Shown here piece by piece: positions 7,592 to 15,598 of a DNA stretch of 26,165 nt (position 1 is the first letter of the stretch; each line of letters opens with the position of its first letter). The stretch spans positions 1 through 26,165 of the forward strand of contig JAGWVG010000002.1 in the NCBI GenBank assembly GCA_018970965.1, written 5' to 3'. Origin of the DNA: Alphaproteobacteria bacterium (lineage in GTDB: Bacteria > Pseudomonadota > Alphaproteobacteria > Sphingomonadales > Sphingomonadaceae). The notes under the pieces are model-generated. The model did not search any database. It worked only from the letters and a program-made list of their open reading frames with translations, and had not been told where the DNA came from. The position numbers were made by a program, and so were the translations under genes.

Positions 7592-8626
7592 CTAACGCAC
7601 ATCAACCCCAACGGCTTCTGTTACGTTGGAAAACCCATCACGCTCCAAAAGCTGATCCAGACCTTTTGTGATCCGTTGGGCAAGCCCCGGCCCTTCATAG
7701 ACCAAGGCAGAATAAAGCTGCACCAACGACGCCCCAGCGCGGATGCGTGCATAGGCCTGTTCCGCACAGGCAATGCCGCCCGCGCCAATCAGCGGCATTT
7801 TACCCCCAGTTGCGCGCCAAAAATCGGCCATGCGGGTCTGCGCCAGCGCACATAGAGGTGCGCCGGAAAGCCCGCCGACTTCGTCCGCATAGCGCGATGC
7901 CAACTTTGGACGACTGATCGTGGTGTTTGAGACAATCAAGGCGTCGACCTGGCCCATTGAAAGTCGCGCAATCGCATCAATGTCAGCAGGTTCCAAATCA
8001 GGTGCAACTTTGAGAAATACCGGTGGCGGGTTTTGAGGCAGCGCGCTTCGCACGGCAGTCAACAAATCACGCAACGCCGCTTCATCCTGCAAGGCGCGCA
8101 GACCGGGCGTGTTGGGTGAGCTGATGTTAACAGTGAGATAAGAGGCCAAGGGCGCCATTTGCGCGACGCCCGTGGCATAGTCTGCAATGCGATCCACCGC
8201 ATCTTTATTCGCGCCGATATTAACGCCAATAATGCCGCGTCCCCGCGCCTTTGCAAGCCGTGGCATCGCGGCCACCTGCCCACCATTATTAAACCCCATG
8301 CGGTTAATAACTGCCTCATCTTCAACCAACCGAAAAAGACGCGGCTGTGGATTGCCAGACTGGGGCAGGGGTGTCAGCGTACCGACTTCGACAAAGCCAA
8401 ACCCCATGCCCAACATGTGAGCAGGCACCTCAGCATCTTTATCATAGCCCGCGGCCAAACCAATTGGGTTCGGGATGGTCAGCCCCGCGACTTTGCTGGC
8501 AAGGCGGGGCGATGCAGGCTTTGGCGCAGCGGCAGGCAAGAGGCGCAATGCCTGCAAGCTAAGCCGATGCGCGCGTTCGGCATCGAGCTGGAAGATGAAG
8601 GGTCGAACAAGCGAATAGACATTCAT
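7592..8626 (-). CDS. pyrD: Dihydroorotate dehydrogenase (quinone), class 2
   Basis: A 344-residue FMN enzyme of pyrimidine synthesis that oxidises dihydroorotate to orotate and passes electrons to quinone. The N-terminal amphipathic helices (residues 1-30, with LVRPFIFQLDAERAH) mark the membrane-associated class 2 form. The core has GLAAGYDKD (56-64), GFVEVGT (77-83), FNNGG (112-116), NIGANK (136-141) and NISSPNTPGLR (167-177), which carries the catalytic serine (169 or 170). I set the start at 8626 because the family N-terminus begins there; the frame stays open to 8701 but that extension has no family similarity. The gene is divergent from the Rrf2 regulator across 125 bases. Confidence 0.95.
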   Translation of the reverse strand: MNVYSLVRPFIFQLDAERAHRLSLQALRLLPAAAPKPASPRLASKVAGLTIPNPIGLAAGYDKDAEVPAHMLGMGFGFVEVGTLTPLPQSGNPQPRLFRLVEDEAVINRMGFNNGGQVAAMPRLAKARGRGIIGVNIGANKDAVDRIADYATGVAQMAPLASYLTVNISSPNTPGLRALQDEAALRDLLTAVRSALPQNPPPVFLKVAPDLEPADIDAIARLSMGQVDALIVSNTTISRPKLASRYADEVGGLSGAPLCALAQTRMADFWRATGGKMPLIGAGGIACAEQAYARIRAGASLVQLYSALVYEGPGLAQRITKGLDQLLERDGFSNVTEAVGVDVR

Positions 8627-8719
8627 AAGAATTGCCTTAGCGGCATCTGAAGCGCGCTCCAATGGCCTATGACACCGACATGGCCTTACGCGACAAGTCA
8701 TTCCAAAAGATCAGGGTTG

Positions 8720-8744
8720 AAATTCGGACTAATGCGGTCCAATT
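8720..8744. promoter_or_regulatory. Putative IscR-type (Rrf2) operator of the suf operon
   Basis: The core GACTAATGCGGTC (8727-8739) has the same half-site spacing as the E. coli IscR type 1 consensus, GACT plus 5 bases plus AGTC, with one mismatch in the second arm and AT-rich flanks. The extended inverted repeat is GGAC...GTCC. It ends about 12 bases before the start codon of the Rrf2 gene, where it would cover the promoter or transcription start. This suggests negative autoregulation of the suf operon in response to Fe-S supply. It is a motif match by eye and no binding data exist here. The rest of the 125-base divergent region shows no other clear element. Confidence 0.6.
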
Positions 8745-8751
8745 AGCCGCC

Positions 8752-9183
8752 ATGCGCTTATCGAGTCTGGCAGATTATGCGGTTGTCATGATGACCGCTT
8801 GTGCCCGCCATTGTGGCGGAACGCGGATGAATGCCAGCCAATTGGCTGATGAAACCGGCATTCCCCTGCCCACAGTCCAAAAGCTGGTGAGTCGCCTCTC
8901 TTCTGCGGGGTTGCTGCGGTCTATCCGTGGCGCGGGCGGAGGATTTAAACTTGCGCGCCCTGCGGCCGCGATCAGCATTGCTGAAATTGTGGAAGCCATT
9001 GAAGGCCCAATTGCGATGACCGCTTGTGTCGAACAGGGCAGACATGATTGCGCGCTGGAAGGCAGCTGCACCGTCCAGCCGCACTGGCCGGTTGTAAACC
9101 AAGCGGTGCGCAGCGCACTGGCCGATATTCGCCTGACCTCTCTTACCCGACCCATGCCGCAGCTTGCTGGGGCCACGAGCTAA
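8752..9183 (+). CDS. Rrf2-family SUF operon regulator (IscR-like)
   Basis: A 143-residue transcription factor with an N-terminal winged helix-turn-helix domain (about residues 1-70). It includes the recognition helix region IPLPTVQKLVSRL and the wing sequence RGAGGGFKLARP. Three cysteines, Cys92, Cys100 and Cys106, sit where IscR binds its [2Fe-2S] cluster, and His111 could be the fourth ligand. The C-x7-C spacing is wider than the C-x5-C of E. coli IscR. Position at the head of the suf genes, 3 bases before sufB, fits the SUF-system regulator subfamily. The start at 8752 gives the canonical MRLSSLADYAV beginning; longer open-frame versions lack similarity. An IscR-like site lies immediately upstream. 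Confidence 0.9.
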   Translation: MRLSSLADYAVVMMTACARHCGGTRMNASQLADETGIPLPTVQKLVSRLSSAGLLRSIRGAGGGFKLARPAAAISIAEIVEAIEGPIAMTACVEQGRHDCALEGSCTVQPHWPVVNQAVRSALADIRLTSLTRPMPQLAGATS

Positions 9184-9186
9184 GCC

Positions 9187-10665
9187 ATGACAGATACTCC
9201 AATCAAAGATGCGGCGGCCCATGCGGCGGCCGCCAAAGTTGCCGATTATGAGCATGGCTGGGCCGCGGACATTGAACAGGAATTTGCGCCCAAGGGGCTC
9301 AATGAAGATACCGTCCGCTTCATCTCTGCAAAGAAGAACGAGCCCGAATGGATGCTCGATTGGCGATTAAAGGCTTTTCGTCTGTGGCAGACGATGGAGA
9401 CACCCGATTGGGCGAAGCTGAATGTGCCGCCCATCGATTATCAAGACGCCTATTATTACGCCGCACCCAAGGCGAAGAAGACGCTTGAAAGTCTGGATGA
9501 AGTCGATCCAGAAATTCTGAAAGTCTACGAAAAGCTGGGCATCCCGATTGAGGAGCAAAAGGTGCTCGCGGGCGTAGAGGGCGCACGAAAAGTCGCCGTG
9601 GATGCGGTGTTTGACAGTGTGTCTGTCGCCACCACATTTCGCGAAGATCTGAAAAAGGCAGGTGTCATCTTCCTGTCGATTTCCGAGGCGATCCGCGAAT
9701 ATCCCGAGCTTGTGAAAAAATGGCTCGGCAAGGTTGTACCCGTGCGCGATAACTATTTCGCAGCATTGAATTGCGCGGTCTTTTCAGATGGGACGTTCGT
9801 CTACATTCCTGAAGGGGTGCGCTGTCCCATGGAATTGAGCACCTATTTCCGCATCAATGCTGAAAATACGGGCCAATTTGAACGCACGCTGATTGTGGCA
9901 GATAAGGGCAGCTATGTCTCCTATCTGGAGGGTTGCACCGCCCCTATGCGTGATGAAAACCAGCTCCACGCAGCTGTTGTGGAACTCGTCGCGCTCGATG
10001 ATGCAGAGATTAAATATTCCACTGTCCAAAACTGGTATCCGGGCGATGCCGAAGGACGTGGCGGTATTTATAACTTTGTGACCAAGCGGGCACTATGCCA
10101 AGGCAAGCGCTCAAAAGTCAGTTGGACACAAGTCGAAACCGGATCTGCGATTACGTGGAAATATCCCAGCTGTGTGCTCAATGGCGATGATAGTGTGGGC
10201 GAATTTTATTCCGTCGCTGTGACCAACAATTACCAGCAGGCGGATACTGGCACCAAGATGATCCATAATGGCAAGCGGACGCGTTCTACCATTGTGTCCA
10301 AAGGGATCAGCGCCGGAAAATCTAACGGCACCTATCGTGGGCTGGTGCGCGTTGCCCCGCAGGCCGAGGGCGTACGCAACTTCACCCAATGCGACAGCCT
10401 ATTATTGGGGGATCAGTGCGGCGCGCACACAGTGCCATATATCGAAGTGAAAAACCCCTCTGCCCAGATTGAGCATGAGGCGACAACGTCCAAAATTTCC
10501 GACGATCAATTATTCTATGCCATGCAGCGTGGATTGGGGCAGGAAGAAGCTGTCGCCCTGATCGTCAATGGCTTTGCAAAGGAAGTCTTGCAGCAATTGC
10601 CGATGGAATTTGCCGTGGAAGCACAAAAGCTGCTTGGCATATCGCTAGAAGGCTCCGTTGGATGA
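9187..10665 (+). CDS. sufB: Fe-S cluster assembly scaffold SufB
   Basis: A 492-residue subunit of the cytoplasmic SufBC2D scaffold, on which Fe-S clusters are built. Length is nearly the same as E. coli SufB (495). The N-terminal region has [13 protein letters not shown] (52-64). The C-terminal beta-helix core has [16 protein letters not shown] (206-221), SYLEGCTAP (245-253), and the highly conserved [18 protein letters not shown] segment with Cys402 and Cys411. IEHEA at 428-432 holds a glutamate implicated in cluster assembly. The gene starts 3 bases after the regulator stop, and its TGA overlaps the ATG of the next gene (ATGA). Confidence 0.97.
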   Translation: MTDTPIKDAAAHAAAAKVADYEHGWAADIEQEFAPKGLNEDTVRFISAKKNEPEWMLDWRLKAFRLWQTMETPDWAKLNVPPIDYQDAYYYAAPKAKKTLESLDEVDPEILKVYEKLGIPIEEQKVLAGVEGARKVAVDAVFDSVSVATTFREDLKKAGVIFLSISEAIREYPELVKKWLGKVVPVRDNYFAALNCAVFSDGTFVYIPEGVRCPMELSTYFRINAENTGQFERTLIVADKGSYVSYLEGCTAPMRDENQLHAAVVELVALDDAEIKYSTVQNWYPGDAEGRGGIYNFVTKRALCQGKRSKVSWTQVETGSAITWKYPSCVLNGDDSVGEFYSVAVTNNYQQADTGTKMIHNGKRTRSTIVSKGISAGKSNGTYRGLVRVAPQAEGVRNFTQCDSLLLGDQCGAHTVPYIEVKNPSAQIEHEATTSKISDDQLFYAMQRGLGQEEAVALIVNGFAKEVLQQLPMEFAVEAQKLLGISLEGSVG

Positions 10666-11063
10666 TTGCGCTGCCCCTTCTTGCTGCTGCGATGACGCTG
10701 CCCGATCTCGATGATCTGCGGACGCATATTACGCGCTGTGATCGCCCCGCCGTATCGCGTATTTTCAGCGATGAGCCTCAGCGCCGGGCGGATTTCCTGA
10801 TTGGTGCAGCGCAAGAACAAGATGCGATTGCGCGGGCGCGTGTCCAGATTGTGGAACGTCGCCGCAAGCTCAGCGCATCCGGTGCGACCAACACCGATAA
10901 CGCGGATGCCATTAATGCCGCCGCGCAAGAACTGGATGATCGCCAACAAGCGCTGAATGATCGTCGCGCAGTCGATGCACTGTACCGCGATACCCTTGAT
11001 TTTCTTCGCCAACATTATCTCGCCAGCTGCGCGCAGGGGACCAAAAATGCTCTCAATCCATAA
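10662..11063 (+). CDS. Uncharacterised protein encoded between sufB and sufC
   Basis: A 133-residue protein that I do not recognise. It starts in an ATGA overlap with sufB and its last 17 bases overlap sufC, so it is embedded in the operon and translationally coupled. The first 13 residues are hydrophobic ([13 protein letters not shown]) without a basic residue, so they could be a weak signal peptide or just a hydrophobic start. The rest is charged, Arg/Asp/Ala-rich and helical, with coiled-coil-like heptads about residues 45-115. There are only two cysteines (26 and 123), one near each end, which could form a disulfide if the protein is exported. A link with Fe-S assembly is suggested only by position. 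Confidence 0.75.
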   Translation: MIALPLLAAAMTLPDLDDLRTHITRCDRPAVSRIFSDEPQRRADFLIGAAQEQDAIARARVQIVERRRKLSASGATNTDNADAINAAAQELDDRQQALNDRRAVDALYRDTLDFLRQHYLASCAQGTKNALNP

Positions 11064-11790
11064 TCTTCAGGCCAATGTGGCGGACAAGCCCATTCTGAAG
11101 GGCCTCTCGCTGACGATTAATGCTGGCGAAATCCATGCAATCATGGGGCCGAATGGCGCGGGCAAATCGACGCTGGGATATACGCTGGCTGGCCGCCCCG
11201 GCTATGATGTCACTGGCGGCGATGTGACGTTTGACGGCCAGGATTTATTGGCGCTCGACCCGCATGAACGCGCGGCTGCGGGCCTCTTTTTGGGCTTTCA
11301 ATATCCGGTTGAAATCCCTGGCATATCCAACCTGCAATTCTTGCGCGAAAGCCTCAATGCGCAGCGTAAAATCCGCGGCGAAGATCCGCTATCAGGTGCA
11401 GATTTCCTTAAAATCGCCCGCGCGCAGGCTGATGCTATGGGTATGGACATGGATATGCTCAAACGCCCCGTCAATGTCGGCTTTTCGGGCGGCGAGAAGA
11501 AGCGCAATGAAATGGTACAGATGGGGATTTTGAACCCCAAACTCGCATTGTTGGACGAAACGGATTCTGGCCTCGACATTGATGCTCTGCGCGTCGTGGG
11601 CGAAGGTATTAACCGCATCATGCGCAAGGCCGATAAGGCGGTGCTGCTGATCACCCATTATCAGCGCTTGCTAGATTATGTGCAGCCCGATTTTGTCCAT
11701 GTGCTGGCTGAAGGCAAAATTGTCCGCTCGGGCGGGCCAGAGCTTGCCTTGGAATTGGAACGCGAAGGCTATCGGGAGTTGGCTGCGTGA
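11047..11790 (+). CDS. sufC: Fe-S cluster assembly ATPase SufC
   Basis: A 247-residue ABC-type ATPase that powers the SufBCD scaffold and is not part of a transporter. Motifs: Walker A GPNGAGKST (34-42), Q-loop GFQYPVEIPG (83-92, diagnostic of SufC), signature FSGGEKKR (146-153), Walker B LALLDETDSGLD (166-177) and H-loop ITHYQRLL (202-209). Length equals E. coli SufC (248) within one residue. The start at 11047 has AGGGGA upstream and gives the family N-terminus LSIHNL; the frame is open further upstream, but that stretch overlaps the preceding gene. The stop overlaps the GTG of sufD. Confidence 0.97.
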   Translation: MLSIHNLQANVADKPILKGLSLTINAGEIHAIMGPNGAGKSTLGYTLAGRPGYDVTGGDVTFDGQDLLALDPHERAAAGLFLGFQYPVEIPGISNLQFLRESLNAQRKIRGEDPLSGADFLKIARAQADAMGMDMDMLKRPVNVGFSGGEKKRNEMVQMGILNPKLALLDETDSGLDIDALRVVGEGINRIMRKADKAVLLITHYQRLLDYVQPDFVHVLAEGKIVRSGGPELALELEREGYRELAA

Positions 11791-12512
11791 CAGCGCTTCC
11801 GACCCGGCGTGATGAAGCGTGGCGCTACGCCGATTTAGAGGCAGTGGCGCGCGCATGGCCGCTGCCTGCGCCGGAGCTGATCTCAGTCACCTCGGGCGAA
11901 AGCTTTACCCGTACGATCCTCCAAGACACCGGACGCATCCAGCAAATTGATTTGCATTTGGCCGCACATGCGAAGGCCGCACTCCATGTCCTGAATATCG
12001 GCGGCGATTATGGACGGATTGAATTGAACGTCACGCTGGACGAAGGCGCAGACTTCACGCTTGGCGCGGCACAAATTGGCGGCGCGACGCAAACGCTGGA
12101 AGTTATCACCACGGTCACGCACATGGGCCCTGATGCGACGAGCCGGCAAATTGTCCGTTCTGTCCTCGCAGCGCAGGCAACGGGCACTTATTTGGGTAAG
12201 GTCGCCGTTGCGCGGGGCGCGCAACACACGGATAGCGAACAATCCGTGAAGGCCATTTTGCTCGATCGGACCGCCACAGCGAATGCCAAGCCCGAACTCG
12301 AAATCTACGCTGATGATGTGAAATGCGCGCATGGCTGTGCGATTGGCGAGTTGGATGCGATGGCGATGTTCTACCTGCAATCGCGCGGGCTGACGCCTGC
12401 GGAAGCGAAGACGCTGTTGCTGCAAGCCTTTATCTCGGAAGTCTTTGAAGGCGCGGCAGACCAAGACAAGCTACAGGCACTTGCCTTGGCGCGACTGGAG
12501 GCACTGACGTGA
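11787..12512 (+). CDS. sufD: Fe-S cluster assembly protein SufD (short form)
   Basis: A 241-residue SufB/SufD-family protein, the third member of the SufBCD scaffold and important for iron acquisition in studied systems. It has the RRDEAWRYADL start (7-17) typical of SufD and the C-terminal segment PELEIYADDVKCAHGCAIG (about 187-205), including the conserved His that lines the SufB-SufD interface. It is far shorter than E. coli SufD (423). The beta-helix core is mostly kept, while the N-terminal helical region is reduced. I believe short SufDs are normal in sphingomonads, so this is probably not a degraded gene. It starts with GTG in a GTGA overlap with sufC and ends in a GTGA overlap with sufS. 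Confidence 0.92.
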   Translation: MTALPTRRDEAWRYADLEAVARAWPLPAPELISVTSGESFTRTILQDTGRIQQIDLHLAAHAKAALHVLNIGGDYGRIELNVTLDEGADFTLGAAQIGGATQTLEVITTVTHMGPDATSRQIVRSVLAAQATGTYLGKVAVARGAQHTDSEQSVKAILLDRTATANAKPELEIYADDVKCAHGCAIGELDAMAMFYLQSRGLTPAEAKTLLLQAFISEVFEGAADQDKLQALALARLEALT

Positions 12513-13693
12513 CATCCTATCGCGCAGATTTTCCCGGCGTTCAGGGCTGGCATTATTTGGATACGGCCGCGACCGCGCAAAAGCCACGCGTCGTCATTGA
12601 AGCCATGGCCCGCGCGCTTGGGGAAGATTATGCCACAGTGCATCGTGGCGTATATGCGCGGTCCGCAAATATGACGCTGGCGTTTGAAGCCGCGCGTCAG
12701 CGGGTGGCGCGCTTTATTGGTGCGCCGAGCCAGAATGAGATTGTGTTTGTGCGCGGCGCAACTGAGGCAATCAACCTGATCGCCAATAGCTGGGGCAGCC
12801 TGCTCAAATCTGGCGACCGTATTCTCCTGTCGCAGCTGGAGCATCATTCCAACATTGTGCCGTGGCAATTGCTGCGCGACCGCATCGGCATTGAGATTGA
12901 TGTCTGCCCCCTGACCCCTGATGGCCAGATTGATTTAGACGCCGCCGAAGAGATGCTGACCCCAGCGCATAAATTGGTCGCGCTCGCCCATGTGTCGAAT
13001 GTGTTGGGTTCAGTGCTTGATGCCAAGCGGGCGGCAAAATTGGCACAGGCCGTCGGGGCGAAGCTGTTGCTCGATGGATGCCAAGCCGTCCCGCATATGC
13101 CCGTCAATGTTGCAGAATTGGGCTGCGATTTTTACGTGTTTTCGGCACATAAGCTTTATGGCCCCACGGGCATTGGTGCGCTGTGGGCAAAGGCGGACCT
13201 GCTGGATGCCATGCCGCCATGGCAGGGCGGTGGCGCGATGATTGATCGCGTTAGCTTTGAGCAGACAACCTACGCGCCCGCGCCAGCACGCTTTGAAGCT
13301 GGCACGCCTGCAATTGCCGAAGCCATCGCGCTGAGCGCGGCGATTGACTATGTTGATGGCATTGGCCTTGCCGCCATCCACGCACACGAAGCCCAACTTG
13401 TGCGCGCCGCCCGCGATGCCATGAGCAAGATGAATTCGGTGCGCCTTTTTGGTCCGGAAAATTCTGCCGGAATTATTTCATTTGCGGTGGAAGGCGTGCA
13501 TCCACACGATGTCGGCACCATCTTGGATGAAGAAGGCGTAGCAATCCGCGCCGGGCATCATTGTGCGCAGCCGCTGATGGACCATATGGGCGTGCCCGCC
13601 ACCGCGCGCGCGAGCTTTGGTCTTTATAACGATATGGATGATGTGGCCGCACTGGTGCGCGGCTTGGAACGAGTGAAGAGGATCTTCGGATGA
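12509..13693 (+). CDS. sufS: Cysteine desulfurase SufS (class II)
   Basis: A 394-residue PLP enzyme that takes sulfur from cysteine as a persulfide for Fe-S assembly. The PLP lysine is Lys215 in FSAHKLYGPTGIG. The catalytic cysteine is Cys352 in RAGHHCAQPLM, in the short loop typical of class II (SufS/CsdA) enzymes, which need a sulfur acceptor for full activity. Other marks are YLDTAATAQKP (16-26), VRGATEAINL (81-90), EHHSN (111-115) and RFEAGTP (261-267). Length is close to E. coli SufS (406). The start is GTG in a 4-base overlap with sufD, and its stop overlaps the ATG of the next gene. No SufE or SufU acceptor gene is seen in the operon. Confidence 0.97.
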   Translation: MTSYRADFPGVQGWHYLDTAATAQKPRVVIEAMARALGEDYATVHRGVYARSANMTLAFEAARQRVARFIGAPSQNEIVFVRGATEAINLIANSWGSLLKSGDRILLSQLEHHSNIVPWQLLRDRIGIEIDVCPLTPDGQIDLDAAEEMLTPAHKLVALAHVSNVLGSVLDAKRAAKLAQAVGAKLLLDGCQAVPHMPVNVAELGCDFYVFSAHKLYGPTGIGALWAKADLLDAMPPWQGGGAMIDRVSFEQTTYAPAPARFEAGTPAIAEAIALSAAIDYVDGIGLAAIHAHEAQLVRAARDAMSKMNSVRLFGPENSAGIISFAVEGVHPHDVGTILDEEGVAIRAGHHCAQPLMDHMGVPATARASFGLYNDMDDVAALVRGLERVKRIFG

Positions 13694-14154
13694 GCAAAGA
13701 AATCCGGATCGAAGAAGTCGACAGCGTCCCGCCGCCGCCCAAAGCGCGCGTAGAGGATGTGGAAAGTGCAGGCGATAAGCTGGAGCGGAAGAAAGATTAT
13801 CTTGATGGCTTTCTCAGTCAGCAACCGGCCGCTGTCCCCTCGACCGAACCGGGCGGCGACCTTTATGATGCCGTTATTGCAGCGCTGAAGGACATTTATG
13901 ATCCGGAAATTCCGGTGAATATTTATGACCTTGGCCTGATCTATAATGTTGAGATCAATGACGGACATGTTCATGTCACAATGACGCTGACAACCCCGCA
14001 TTGCCCCGTTGCAGAATCAATGCCCGGCGAAGTCGAACTGCGCGTCGGCTCTGTCCCCGGCGTGGGCGATTGCGAAGTGCATCTGGTATGGGATCCGCCA
14101 TGGTCGCCTGAATCGATGTCGGACGAGGCCCGTTTGGAGTTGGGAATGCTATGA
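13690..14154 (+). CDS. sufT: SUF-system maturation factor, DUF59/MIP18 family (SufT-like)
   Basis: A 154-residue protein whose C-terminal 95 or so residues form the DUF59 (MIP18/PaaD-like) domain, which takes part in Fe-S protein maturation. Diagnostic sequences are YDPEIPVNIYDLGLIY (70-85), the conserved cysteine Cys105 in TTPHCPVAESMP, and VWDPPW (133-138). The first 55 residues are charged and Pro-rich, likely a flexible extension. It is the usual gene after sufS in alphaproteobacterial suf operons. Start and stop both lie in ATGA overlaps, with sufS and sufA respectively. Confidence 0.9.
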   Translation: MSKEIRIEEVDSVPPPPKARVEDVESAGDKLERKKDYLDGFLSQQPAAVPSTEPGGDLYDAVIAALKDIYDPEIPVNIYDLGLIYNVEINDGHVHVTMTLTTPHCPVAESMPGEVELRVGSVPGVGDCEVHLVWDPPWSPESMSDEARLELGML

Positions 14155-14510
14155 CCACCGAAACGAAAACCCGCGCACGCCCTGCTGCCGTCATCCTAAC
14201 ACCCGCGGCTGAAGCAAGGGTGGCGCATCTGATGCGCCAAGCGCCGGAAGGCGCGATTGGCGTCAAGCTCTCAACCCCGCGCCGCGGCTGCTCTGGCCTT
14301 GCCTATTCGGTCGACTATGTCACCGAAGCCAACAGCTTTGATGAGAAAATCGAAACGCCGGGCGGTCTGTTCTTCATTGATGGCGCGTCGGTTTTGTATC
14401 TTGTCGGCTCTACAATGGACTGGCAGGAAGATGACTTCACCGCCGGGTTCGTGTTCCACAACCCAAATGCCAAAGGCACATGCGGCTGTGGGGAGAGCTT
14501 TACGATATGA
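14151..14510 (+). CDS. sufA: A-type Fe-S carrier protein SufA/IscA
   Basis: A 119-residue HesB/IscA-family carrier that receives clusters from SufBCD and hands them to apoproteins. The three ligand cysteines are present: Cys47 in RRGCSGLAYS, and Cys111 and Cys113 in the C-terminal TCGCGESF. Length is near E. coli SufA (122). The SUF context favours sufA over iscA or erpA, but the family cannot be separated by motif alone. It starts in an ATGA overlap with the sufT-like gene, and its stop overlaps the ATG of the next gene. Confidence 0.93.
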   Translation: MTTETKTRARPAAVILTPAAEARVAHLMRQAPEGAIGVKLSTPRRGCSGLAYSVDYVTEANSFDEKIETPGGLFFIDGASVLYLVGSTMDWQEDDFTAGFVFHNPNAKGTCGCGESFTI

Positions 14511-15571
14511 CGAAGAACGCACGCCGGATTTTGATTTTTCTCTCCGGCGCGGCGCTGATCGGCGGGTTGACCTACGCCAACCGAGAGGCATTGCTTCACC
14601 GCGCTTTTGAGCGCGCGGTGGATAAGGGCATTGGCCGCGATGTGGTCGCCAGCCTTGACCCCAAAGACATTCATGTTGGCTTTTGTGGCACAGGCTCGCC
14701 GCTGCCCAGCCGGGACCGCGCATCAGCCTGCACGGCTGTTTGGGTCGGCGGAAAACTCTTCATTTTTGATGCTGGTGAAGGCGCGGGCGAGACGCTCTCC
14801 CTCATGGGCTTGCCCCTGGGCAAGACTGAAGGCGTTTTCCTCACGCATTTGCATAGCGACCATTTTGAAGGTCTTGGGCCCCTCGCACTACAACGTTGGG
14901 CGGGCGCCAGCGCGGCAACCCCATTGCCGCTATTTGGCCCGGCGGGCACCAACCAAATCGCCCAAGGACTGATGCTGGCTTACGGGCCCGACAGCAAATT
15001 CCGGATGGCGCATCATGGGCCCAAGGTCGTGCCGCCCTCGGGCTTTGGCTATGTCGCCAAAGAAATCGCCCCCGGCGTGGTATATGATGCAGCGGGCATC
15101 CGCATTACTGCATTTCCTGTGCATCATGATCCTGTCACGCCTGCCTTTGGCTATCGGCTCGATTGGCAGGGCAAAAGCGTGACCATCAGCGGCGATACCG
15201 CAAAGTCTGACACGCTCGCGCACATGGCCAAGGGAACCGACCTGCTGGTGCATGAAGTCCTTAATCGCGACATGGTGCAAAGCATGGCCGATGCTGCTGC
15301 GCGTCATGGCCAACCCAATCGCGCCAAAATTTTCCGCGACATTCAAGGCTACCACGCAAGCCCTGTGGAAGCGGGTGAGGTCGCGGCCAAGGCGGGCGCA
15401 AAAATGCTTGCATTCACACACATTGTCCCCAGCGTTCCCAAGGCAATGACCGGCCTTGTTATTGCTGGCGCAGATCATGCGTATAAGGGACCAATCCGAG
15501 CCATGCGCGATGGCGATATGCTCAGCATCAATGGCAAGGATGCCCCTGCCTATCGAAATCTGCTGGACTAG
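14507..15571 (+). CDS. Membrane-anchored metallo-beta-lactamase-fold hydrolase
   Basis: A 354-residue protein with one N-terminal hydrophobic helix (about residues 7-23, after basic residues). This would anchor it with the catalytic domain in the periplasm, or act as an uncleaved signal. The metal-site motif THLHSDH (113-119: His114, His116, Asp118, His119) is intact, with later ligands likely in FPVHHD and TISGDTA. The FCGTGSPLPSRDRA beginning and the FDAGEGAGETL strand resemble the RNase Z/arylsulfatase-like branch. Substrate unknown. The ATG at 14507 overlaps the sufA stop, so it is translationally coupled to the suf operon although it has no obvious Fe-S role. An open-frame extension upstream lies within sufA and is not likely used. 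Confidence 0.85.
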   Translation: MTKNARRILIFLSGAALIGGLTYANREALLHRAFERAVDKGIGRDVVASLDPKDIHVGFCGTGSPLPSRDRASACTAVWVGGKLFIFDAGEGAGETLSLMGLPLGKTEGVFLTHLHSDHFEGLGPLALQRWAGASAATPLPLFGPAGTNQIAQGLMLAYGPDSKFRMAHHGPKVVPPSGFGYVAKEIAPGVVYDAAGIRITAFPVHHDPVTPAFGYRLDWQGKSVTISGDTAKSDTLAHMAKGTDLLVHEVLNRDMVQSMADAAARHGQPNRAKIFRDIQGYHASPVEAGEVAAKAGAKMLAFTHIVPSVPKAMTGLVIAGADHAYKGPIRAMRDGDMLSINGKDAPAYRNLLD

Positions 15572-15598
15572 GCGCACCCCCAGACGCAAAGCATAGTC

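Noticed and set aside
6946..7671. 241-codon plus-strand open frame opposite ggt and the ggt-pyrD gap
   Set aside because: The reverse strand encodes a complete, motif-rich gamma-glutamyltransferase. The plus frame is low-complexity in composition and matches nothing I know.
8627..8751. Upstream in-frame starts for the Rrf2 regulator (8662, 8680) and an extended pyrD start (8701)
   Set aside because: Rrf2 proteins begin at the MRLSSLADYAV-type sequence, PyrD at MNVYSLVRP; the extensions would overlap each other and the putative operator.
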